Source: Aquicoccus sp. G2-2
GTDB taxonomy: Bacteria; Pseudomonadota; Alphaproteobacteria; Rhodobacterales; Rhodobacteraceae
DNA length: 64,000 bases
Direction: 5' to 3'
Assembly: GCF_034555965.1 (NCBI RefSeq)
Contig: NZ_JAYDCK010000003.1
Coordinates: 1,860,001-1,924,000 of the forward strand
The notes beneath the pieces were generated by a model. That model had not been told where the DNA came from, made no database searches, and was given only the letters and a program-made list of their open reading frames with translations. The translations under genes were made by a program, and so were the position numbers. This document shows, piece by piece, positions 57,298-64,000 of the stretch (the first letter of the stretch is position 1; each line of letters begins with the position of its first letter).

Positions 57298-57515
57298 TTC
57301 GTCCCCCTCGTAGCGTGCCTTGGCTTTTCACCGGTATCAGGCTCAAAAGCCCCCCGGATCGACCCAAGTTGCCACGACCTTAACAACAGCCACGCCGCGC
57401 CGCATCACGGGATTTCGACAGAAACCGGTCTCATCACGACAAACCACACGACAAGACCGCAGCAAGCAAGCCCGGCACCAAAGCGCCGCGCCCGCAAATT
57501 ACGGTCAGTTTCTCG

Positions 57516-58946
57516 TCAAAGCCCCTTGGCGCGATAGCTCCCCGCGACCCGGCCGATAGAGACCAGATAAGCCGCCATGCGCAGGTCCTCCACGTCATTG
57601 CGGCTGTGCCAAACCTCGCGCATCACCTGATAAGCCCCGCGCATCGTGTCATCCAGCCCCGAGCGCACCAGTTCCAGCTCCCCCGCGCCGCGCAGGTATT
57701 TCTCCTTGAAGCTTGGCGTCAACGTCCAGGTCTTGCCCATGCTATCCGACAGCTTTTCCAACTCATCGACAACAAGCTGGTGGCGCGACTCTTCCTGACG
57801 CCGCTGCATCCGGCCAAAGCGGATATGGCTAAGGTTCTTGACCCATTCGAAATAGGAAACGGTCACACCACCCGCATTGGCATACATATCGGGGATGATG
57901 ACCTTTCCCGCCTTGCGCAGGATCTCGTCCGCCCCGGCGGTGATCGGGCCGTTGGCCGCCTCGATGATCAGCGGCGCCTTGATCCGGGCCGCGTTCTCCA
58001 TCGTGATGACCCCTTCCAGCGCGGCCGGAATCAGGATGTCACATTCCTCTTCCAGCACCTTGCTGCTATCGGCCACAAAAGTGGCGTCGGGATAATCGGC
58101 CACGCCACCGTGATTGACCATCCAGGCATGAACCGCCTCTACGTCGATCCCCTCCGGATCAACCAGCGCGCCATCGCGCTCGATAATGCCGATGATCTTC
58201 GCGCCATCTTCTTCCTGAAGAAACTTGGCGGCGTGATAGCCCACATTGCCCAGCCCCTGCACAGTCACCCGCTTGCCTTCAAGCGTGCCGGTAAGCCCTG
58301 CCTTGACCACGTCTTCGGGATGGCGGAAAAACTCCTGCAACGCATATTCCACACCGCGTCCCGTGGCCTCCACCCGGCCCTGAATACCGCCCGCGTTAAG
58401 CGGCTTGCCGGTCACACAGGCCCGCGCGCTGATGTCGGTGGTGTTCATCCGTGCATACTGATCCGCCATCCAGGCCATCTCGCGCTCCCCGGTGCCCATG
58501 TCGGGCGCGGGCACGTTCTGGCTCGGATGGATCAGGTCGCGCTTGGCCAACTCATAGGTAAAGCGCCGGGTGATCAGTTCCAGCTCATGTTCTTCATATT
58601 CGCGCGGATCAATCCTCAACCCGCCCTTGGACCCGCCAAACGGCGCCTCCACCAGCGCACATTTGTAAGTCATCAGCGCCGCCAGCGCCTCCACCTCGTC
58701 CTGATGCACGCCCATCGCATAACGAATGCCGCCCTTGACCGGCTCCATATGCTCCGAATGAACCGAACGATAGCCGGTGAATGTTTGTATCTGGCCGCGA
58801 AGCCGCACTCCAAACCGTACCGTATAGGTGGCGTTGCAAACCCTGATCTTCTCTTCAAGCCCCGGCGGCAAATCCATGATCGCCACAGCGCGATTGAACA
58901 TCATGTCCACACTTTCACGAAAGCTCGGTTCTTTCTTTGCCGCCAT
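57516..58946 (-). CDS. Glutamate dehydrogenase (Glu/Leu/Phe/Val family)
   Basis: A 476-residue dehydrogenase. The catalytic Lys lies in VEAPFGGSKGGLRIDP and the substrate Asp in NVPAPDMGTGEREMAW. The nucleotide fold is VTVQGLGNVGYHAAKFL, followed by the acidic strand end IIERDG that favours NAD. It links 2-oxoglutarate and ammonium to glutamate. It sits just upstream of the sarcosine oxidase operon on the same strand, which would suit release of nitrogen from methylated amino acids. The ATG at 58944-58946 begins the typical N-terminus. Confidence 0.9.
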   Translation of the reverse strand: MAAKKEPSFRESVDMMFNRAVAIMDLPPGLEEKIRVCNATYTVRFGVRLRGQIQTFTGYRSVHSEHMEPVKGGIRYAMGVHQDEVEALAALMTYKCALVEAPFGGSKGGLRIDPREYEEHELELITRRFTYELAKRDLIHPSQNVPAPDMGTGEREMAWMADQYARMNTTDISARACVTGKPLNAGGIQGRVEATGRGVEYALQEFFRHPEDVVKAGLTGTLEGKRVTVQGLGNVGYHAAKFLQEEDGAKIIGIIERDGALVDPEGIDVEAVHAWMVNHGGVADYPDATFVADSSKVLEEECDILIPAALEGVITMENAARIKAPLIIEAANGPITAGADEILRKAGKVIIPDMYANAGGVTVSYFEWVKNLSHIRFGRMQRRQEESRHQLVVDELEKLSDSMGKTWTLTPSFKEKYLRGAGELELVRSGLDDTMRGAYQVMREVWHSRNDVEDLRMAAYLVSIGRVAGSYRAKGL

Positions 58947-59319
58947 TCCCGGTTCCTCCCAACATTTACCGTTCCGCGACTCGCGCCGCTTGTTTGCGAA
59001 GTCTCGCAGGTTCCCGCAAAATGGCAATGAACCCTTTTGAAACCATGAATTTGCCCGCACCTAGCGCCCGCTTGCCAAGTCTCATTGCGGCACAATGGTC
59101 GAAATATTTTCATAAAATGTATTCAAATTCGAAACATCCATGGGTCAGGGCCGGGATTGGCGCGTGATCCGGGTCAATGCCACGATTTACCTCGGTTTTT
59201 CGCCTAATTTTCGCCATCTTCCGTCCGCACAAAACAGTTTGGCGGCGTGTCTCTACACGCATCGCGCGTTCCGGGGCGGCTTCTCATGGGGTCGCACCAC
59301 GAAATAGTTAGGTGATGAT
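58947..59319. other. Divergent intergenic region between glutamate dehydrogenase and the VWA/Tad-like locus
   Basis: A 373-base gene-free stretch with an A/T-rich core (59100-59140) flanked by GC-rich DNA. It should contain promoters for the leftward glutamate dehydrogenase gene and the rightward VWA-TadG gene. No clear operator, repeat or RNA could be assigned. Confidence 0.5.
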
Positions 59320-61017
59320 ATGACAGGTTATGCAAAACCCGGTTGCTTGCGCCAGATTGCGCCGCGAACCCTGAGCGAGGCCAAGCGCCGCTCACACGAT
59401 TTCGCAGGCGATGAAAGCGGCGTGATGGTCGCCTACTCGATCTTTTTCCTGCTCATCATCCTGATGATGGCGGGCATGGGTGTCGATTTCATGCATTACG
59501 AGATGAAACGAACACAGCTTCAGAACGTGCTCGACAATTCGGTGCTTGCCGCCGCCGACCTGCAACAAGACAAAGACCCGGCCACCGTGGTCGAAGATTA
59601 TTTCACCAAATCCGGGATCGACGCGACACTGACCGGCGCGCCCGACGTCGAAAACCGGGTGAATTATCGCCGCGTCCATGCCGGTGCCGAATTGCAGGTG
59701 CCAACCCAGTTTATCCATATGCTCGGCTTTGACAGCCTGACCGCCCCCGCCGCCGCCACCGCAGAAGAAGCGATAGAGGGCATCGAAGTGGTTCTGGTGC
59801 TCGATATCTCCGGCTCGATGAACAGCAATAACCGGCTGATCAACCTCAAGCCCGCCGCCAACGAATTTGTCGATTCCGTGCTCGCGCTCACCGACCCGAA
59901 AGACATCACCATCTCGATCGTGCCCTACAACACCCAAGTCAACGCCGGGGCCGAACTGCTGGCGAATTACAACGTGACCAACGAACAGAGCTATTCAAAC
60001 TGCATCAATTTCGAGAACACGGATTTCTTCACGACCGCCCTTTCCACGACGCATCAGTTTGATCGCGTCAGCCATTTCGATCCGTGGTTCCGCAACACCA
60101 AGCATTCCAACACCTATTCCGGCAACAGCCACCTGTCGCCCGGCGATTCCGGCTATGTTTATCCGCCGACGGTCTTCCCGCCCACGGCGGCGTCGCTCAC
60201 CTATTCGGTCTGCCCGGTCGATGACAGCTCGAAAATCCTGCTGATGAGCAACAACCCGACCGTGCTGCATAACAAGATCAACAGCCTTGTCGCCAACGGC
60301 AACACCTCGATCGACGTGGGCATGAAATGGGCTGGCGCGCTGGTTGATCCCGACACCCGCCCCGTGGTGGACGCCATGATCGCCTCCGGCGATACCGACG
60401 CCATCAATGCCGGACGCCCGGTCGATTTCGATGCACCCAACACGATGAAAGTCATCGTGGTGATGACGGATGGCGAAAACACCGATCAATACATGCTGCC
60501 CCCCGAGAAAAAGAGCGGCCCGTCAGACGTTTACTACAACGCGACCGCCGATCAGTATTCGATCCGCCGTGATACCGGCGGCACCACCGAATATTTCTGG
60601 AGCCAGACAACCGGCTGGCACGACCATGCCTTCGGCGATGGCAGCGGCGAAGCCGGCACCCCACAACGGCTAAGCTACCCCGAACTTTATGCGTTCAATT
60701 CGGTGAATGAAATCTACCGCGAGATCTACCGCCCCGCCATCGGCTCCAGCGCCGCTTGGAATAACTGGTCAACGAACTCCCTGCCCGTGGTCAATCCCGG
60801 CGCAAAGAATGCCCGCCTGCAATCCATCTGCTCGGCAATCAAGGGCGAAGACGCACTGATCTACGCCATCGGCTTTGAAGCCACCACCAACGGCAACAAC
60901 CAGTTGCGCCAATGCGCCAGCACGCCTGCGCATTTCTTCAACGCCCAAGGGCTCAACATCCGCGATTCGTTTCAGGCCATCGCCGCCTCCATCGCCCAGC
61001 TGAGGTTGACCCAATGA
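59320..61017 (+). CDS. TadG-like protein with von Willebrand factor A domain, first copy
   Basis: A 565-residue protein. The N-terminal TadE/G-type hydrophobic segment (GVMVAYSIFFLLIILMMAGM, residues about 34-53) anchors it in the membrane. The outer part is a VWA domain whose MIDAS site is VLDISGSMNS (D162) with the later MTDGEN. A variable loop between them (residues about 225-310) is rich in Ser/Thr/Asn. It would bind metal-dependent partners at the cell surface. The stop overlaps the next gene as ATGA. It ends in the LRLTQ tail that the second copy also has. Confidence 0.82.
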   Translation: MTGYAKPGCLRQIAPRTLSEAKRRSHDFAGDESGVMVAYSIFFLLIILMMAGMGVDFMHYEMKRTQLQNVLDNSVLAAADLQQDKDPATVVEDYFTKSGIDATLTGAPDVENRVNYRRVHAGAELQVPTQFIHMLGFDSLTAPAAATAEEAIEGIEVVLVLDISGSMNSNNRLINLKPAANEFVDSVLALTDPKDITISIVPYNTQVNAGAELLANYNVTNEQSYSNCINFENTDFFTTALSTTHQFDRVSHFDPWFRNTKHSNTYSGNSHLSPGDSGYVYPPTVFPPTAASLTYSVCPVDDSSKILLMSNNPTVLHNKINSLVANGNTSIDVGMKWAGALVDPDTRPVVDAMIASGDTDAINAGRPVDFDAPNTMKVIVVMTDGENTDQYMLPPEKKSGPSDVYYNATADQYSIRRDTGGTTEYFWSQTTGWHDHAFGDGSGEAGTPQRLSYPELYAFNSVNEIYREIYRPAIGSSAAWNNWSTNSLPVVNPGAKNARLQSICSAIKGEDALIYAIGFEATTNGNNQLRQCASTPAHFFNAQGLNIRDSFQAIAASIAQLRLTQ

Positions 61018-61562
61018 AACAGCTTGTCTCAAACCTTCGCGCCGCAGCCCGCCGTTTCCTCAGCCGCGAAGAAGCAACAGCAACGGTCGAGTTCGCCATC
61101 ATCTTCCCGTTCTACGTGACCCTATTCCTGTCCTCGGTGGAAATGGGCATGATCCAGTTTCGCCATTCAATGCTGGAACGCGGCCTTGATATGGCGGTGC
61201 GCGATGTGCGCCTTGGCACCGGCACCAACCCGACCCAGGACAACATCAAGGATTCAATCTGCCACTACGCCGGCGTCTTGCCCGATTGCGCCGCCAATCT
61301 GCGGCTTGAAATGGTGCTGGTCGATCCGCGCAACTATACCTCACCACCGGCCAACGCCGATTGCGTCGATCATTCCGAAGACCCGAAGCCGGTGCGCAAC
61401 TTCATACATGGCGGCTCGAACCAGATGATGATGCTGCGCGCTTGCTATGTCTTCTCTCCGATTTTCCCAACTGCCGGGCTTGGTCAACAGCTCAACAAGG
61501 ATGGCGCCGGAAACGCCGCCATGACCGCGACCTCGGCCTTCGTTCAGGAGCCGCGCGGATGA
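61014..61562 (+). CDS. TadE-like pseudopilin, first copy
   Basis: A 182-residue protein with a basic N-terminus and TadE segment TATVEFAIIFPFYVTLFLSS (residues about 23-42). The helix contains the conserved Glu of class-III pseudopilins. The outer part has Cys residues (ICHYAG, PDCAAN, ADCVDH, RACYVF). It is likely a minor pilin-like subunit. It overlaps both neighbours as ATGA, so it is strictly co-translated with the VWA gene. Confidence 0.82.
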   Translation: MKQLVSNLRAAARRFLSREEATATVEFAIIFPFYVTLFLSSVEMGMIQFRHSMLERGLDMAVRDVRLGTGTNPTQDNIKDSICHYAGVLPDCAANLRLEMVLVDPRNYTSPPANADCVDHSEDPKPVRNFIHGGSNQMMMLRACYVFSPIFPTAGLGQQLNKDGAGNAAMTATSAFVQEPRG

Positions 61563-62134
61563 CCATGACCCTATTTGCATCGCTTGCCCTGCGGTTACGT
61601 GCGCGCCTTGCCACGTTTGCCGACGATTCCCGTGGTTCTGTCACCATCGAAGCCGTGATCATGCTGCCGATCCTGATCTGGGCCTATTGCGCAACTTTCG
61701 TTTACTTCGATGCCTACCGGCAAACCGCGATAAACGAGAAAGCAACCTATACCATCGCCGACATGTTCTCGCGCGATACCATGCCGGTCAACGATGCCTA
61801 TCTTGACGGCGCCTATAGTATGCTAAACTTCCTGACCCGCTCGAACAGCGACCGCAAGTTGCGGGTTTCGGTGATCCGCTATGACGCCGACGAAGATGAA
61901 TATCATCTGCAATGGTCGAAAGCCCGTGGCCCGGTTGGCCCGATTGCCGATGGGTCGAAGAACTGGCGCGCCATTCTGCCGACAATGTCGGACGAGGAAA
62001 TCCTGATCTACGTCGAAACCTGGACGGATTACGACGCGCCGTTCAATGTCGGCCTGAATGACGAAGTGACCGCAGTGAAAGTCTTCACCCGCCCGCGCTT
62101 CGCCCCGCAGGTGTTGTTCGACAATAACGCCTGA
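61559..62134 (+). CDS. TadE/TadF-like pseudopilin
   Basis: A 191-residue protein with the TadE-type helix GSVTIEAVIMLPILIWAYCA (residues about 26-45), including the conserved Glu, and an outer domain with charged loops (RYDADEDEYHLQWSKARG). It overlaps the previous gene as ATGA. It probably acts with the two VWA proteins in the same envelope complex. Confidence 0.8.
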   Translation: MTMTLFASLALRLRARLATFADDSRGSVTIEAVIMLPILIWAYCATFVYFDAYRQTAINEKATYTIADMFSRDTMPVNDAYLDGAYSMLNFLTRSNSDRKLRVSVIRYDADEDEYHLQWSKARGPVGPIADGSKNWRAILPTMSDEEILIYVETWTDYDAPFNVGLNDEVTAVKVFTRPRFAPQVLFDNNA

Positions 62135-62337
62135 TCCGCGTGCCCGGCCGGGCTGGCAGCCAAACATGGTGCTGCCTCGGTTTCGCCAAAATTCGCCGCA
62201 AACCGACCAAAAAGACCGCGAACTTGCCAAGATCGCGCCGTATCAACGCCGCAAGCACTGGCTACTTCTTTCTCTAAGCCGCTTTCCGTCATGCCCCGAA
62301 TCGGGCGCCCGGACAGACGCAAACGAGAGAGAAACCA

Positions 62338-63960
62338 ATGTCGGACACTAATCTCGATAAAAATGAAACGGTTGCGCCGGTGCGGGCGCGGCTTGGCGCT
62401 GCGATCCGCAAATTTCACCGCGAAGAAAGCGGCGTTCTCATCGCTTACGGGGTGTTCTTCATCCTTATTGTTCTCATGGTGGGCGGCATCGGGATTGACC
62501 TGATGCGGTTCGAGAAAACCCGCGCATCGCTGCAAGGGACGCTCGACCGGGCCGTTCTCGCCGCCGCCGACCTCGATCAGCAGCTCGCCCCCGAAGACGT
62601 GGTTACAGATTATTTCTCGAAATCCGAGATGGCCGATTACCTCGCCTCGGTCGAGGTTGACCAAGGCATCAACTACCGCAAGGTGGCCGCCACCGCACAT
62701 ATCGAAATGGGCACCCAGTTCATTCACATGCTCGGCATCAATTCACTCGACGCGCCAGCTGCCGGCACCGCCGAAGAAAGTGTTGACGGCGTCGAGGTTT
62801 CTCTGGTGCTCGATATGTCCGGCTCGATGAGCAGCCACAGCAAGCTTGATAACCTGCAAGACGCGGCCAAGGAATTCGTTCACACCATGCTCACCTCAAG
62901 CCCGGCGGGCGATGTCTCGATCTCTATCGTGCCATATGCCACGCAGGTCAATCTCGGCCCCACTCTGGCCCAGTATTACACCTTCTCGGGCGAGCACGAC
63001 TATTCCTACTGCGCCAATTTCGGCTGGAACGACTTCAACTCGATCAGCATCGACCGTAACGCCACGCTTCAGCAAACCGGCCCGTTTGACCCGTGGTATC
63101 AGGTCGAAGGCAACCTGCGTCTTCCCGTCTGCCCCGAACGGGCTGGCTCCGAGATCAAGGCACTCTCGATGAACGAAGGCGATCTTGACACCTATATCGA
63201 CAGCTTCAACGCCGACGGGAACACCTCGATCGACATCGGCGTCAAATGGGGCACCGCCCTGCTTGATCCCGGCACACAATCGGTCGTCACGGACATGATT
63301 GAAGATGGCAATGTCGACGCCGCATTCGCCGGCCGCCCCTCGGCCTATAATGACGATACGCTCAAGGTGCTTGTGGTGATGTCGGATGGTGAGAACACCA
63401 GCCAGTACTATCTCAACAACAACTACCGCAGCGGCTACTCGAACGTCTGGTATTACGATGACTACTACGGTCGGGTTTACTCGATGAAAAACGGCTCCAG
63501 ATACTACTACAAGCGGGTCTCCGGTTCGCGCTGCTACCCGAACCAATGGGGGGGCTGCGGTAATATCCCTAACTACGGCTACACGCCGTTTGAAGGGAGC
63601 AAATCTGACGAGTTGACCTTCCCGCAACTGTTCCATCAGGCGTCGAACGAATACATCTCCGATGTGCTTTACTACAATGTCTGGAGCAACAGCTACGCCG
63701 ATAGCTACTGGCGCTGGAATGCCTATGACGACGTCAGCGGCTCAACCAAGGACAACCGGCTTGATGATATCTGCACCGCCGCCAAGAACGCCGGCATCGT
63801 GATCTACGCGATCGGGTTTGAGGCACCGTATGGCGGTCAGCGCGTGCTCGAAAGCTGCGCCAGCTCGGATGGTCACTACTTCGATGTGGAGGGCGTGGAA
63901 ATCTCCGATGCGTTCGAATCCATCGCCTCCTCGATCTCCAAACTGAGGTTGACCCAATGA
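62338..63960 (+). CDS. TadG-like protein with von Willebrand factor A domain, second copy
   Basis: A 540-residue paralogue of the first VWA protein. The membrane helix is GVLIAYGVFFILIVLMVGGI (residues about 32-51), MIDAS VLDMSGSMSS (D159), then MSDGEN. It differs by a Tyr-rich insert (residues about 356-418). It ends with the same LRLTQ tail and an identical 18-base 3' end, and its stop overlaps a further TadE gene as ATGA. This shows duplication of the whole cassette. Confidence 0.82.
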   Translation: MSDTNLDKNETVAPVRARLGAAIRKFHREESGVLIAYGVFFILIVLMVGGIGIDLMRFEKTRASLQGTLDRAVLAAADLDQQLAPEDVVTDYFSKSEMADYLASVEVDQGINYRKVAATAHIEMGTQFIHMLGINSLDAPAAGTAEESVDGVEVSLVLDMSGSMSSHSKLDNLQDAAKEFVHTMLTSSPAGDVSISIVPYATQVNLGPTLAQYYTFSGEHDYSYCANFGWNDFNSISIDRNATLQQTGPFDPWYQVEGNLRLPVCPERAGSEIKALSMNEGDLDTYIDSFNADGNTSIDIGVKWGTALLDPGTQSVVTDMIEDGNVDAAFAGRPSAYNDDTLKVLVVMSDGENTSQYYLNNNYRSGYSNVWYYDDYYGRVYSMKNGSRYYYKRVSGSRCYPNQWGGCGNIPNYGYTPFEGSKSDELTFPQLFHQASNEYISDVLYYNVWSNSYADSYWRWNAYDDVSGSTKDNRLDDICTAAKNAGIVIYAIGFEAPYGGQRVLESCASSDGHYFDVEGVEISDAFESIASSISKLRLTQ

Positions 63961-64000
63961 ATATGTATCACGCTCTCGCCCGTCGCCTGCGGTGCTTTCG
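63957..64000 (+). CDS. Second TadE-like gene, 5' fragment
   Basis: Only the first 14 codons (MNMYHALARRLRCF) lie in the window. The ATG overlaps the stop of the second VWA gene as ATGA, just as the first TadE gene does with the first VWA gene. A basic N-terminus is consistent with a TadE-like protein. Identity is inferred from this parallel. Confidence 0.6.
   Translation, partial: MNMYHALARRLRCF

Overview
This is a GC-rich chromosomal stretch from an alphaproteobacterium, almost certainly a marine Rhodobacteraceae (Roseobacter-group) species. The evidence is the divergent chvI-chvG / pckA pair, the rpmH-rnpA-yidD and yidC-MOSC-engB-argB blocks, dnaG next to rpoD, a heterotetrameric sarcosine oxidase operon (soxBDAG), GANTC (CcrM) sites in front of rpoD, and many ATGA/GTGA gene overlaps. 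There is no intact prophage, insertion sequence, CRISPR array or rRNA operon.

Layout. 0-6.3 kb: start of the ChvG sensor kinase, ChvI regulator, divergent PEP carboxykinase with a clear terminator, a secreted DsrE-like protein, an inositol-monophosphatase-family enzyme and uvrC. 6.6-9.3 kb: a tight minus-strand set of an S49 peptidase, a 57-residue membrane/zinc-ribbon protein, a Na+/Ca2+ antiporter and a FolM/PTR1-type reductase. 9.5-11.9 kb: DMT exporter, small hypothetical, Rieske oxygenase. 12.0-28.3 kb: the ribosome/membrane-insertion neighbourhood, split in two. rpmH-rnpA-yidD and yidC-MOSC-engB-(SDR)-argB are separated by about 11 kb holding TVP38, a mercuric-reductase-like flavoprotein, a sensor kinase, tRNA-Arg(ACG), a methyltransferase, a patch of broken accessory genes (17.8-19.1 kb), a hydrolase, ttcA and an EAL phosphodiesterase. 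28-44.9 kb: mixed metabolism (orphan CoxL-like molybdoenzyme, DUF2235 hydrolase, ornithine-decarboxylase-type enzyme with divergent Lrp regulator, amidase, HD protein, CorA/ZntB transporter, valS, crotonase, HisC-type aminotransferase, ribD, nrdR). 45-51.6 kb: mntH with a Mur/Fur-type operator, rpoD and dnaG. 51.8-58.9 kb: the sarcosine oxidase operon, with an unexpected secreted protein embedded in it, and glutamate dehydrogenase. Together these suit catabolism of methylated amines with recovery of nitrogen. 59.3-64 kb: a surface/pilus-type locus in which a [VWA-TadG]-[TadE] cassette occurs twice.

Quality note. Seven otherwise intact genes (S49 peptidase, yidD, TVP38, ttcA, an SDR, coxL-like, hisC) are each broken by a single-base indel inside a homopolymer run. 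Six of the seven are missing a base. This looks like consensus sequencing error rather than biology, so these genes are annotated as full-length with the suspected indel position given. Function calls rest on motifs, length and context read from the sequence; no database search was run.
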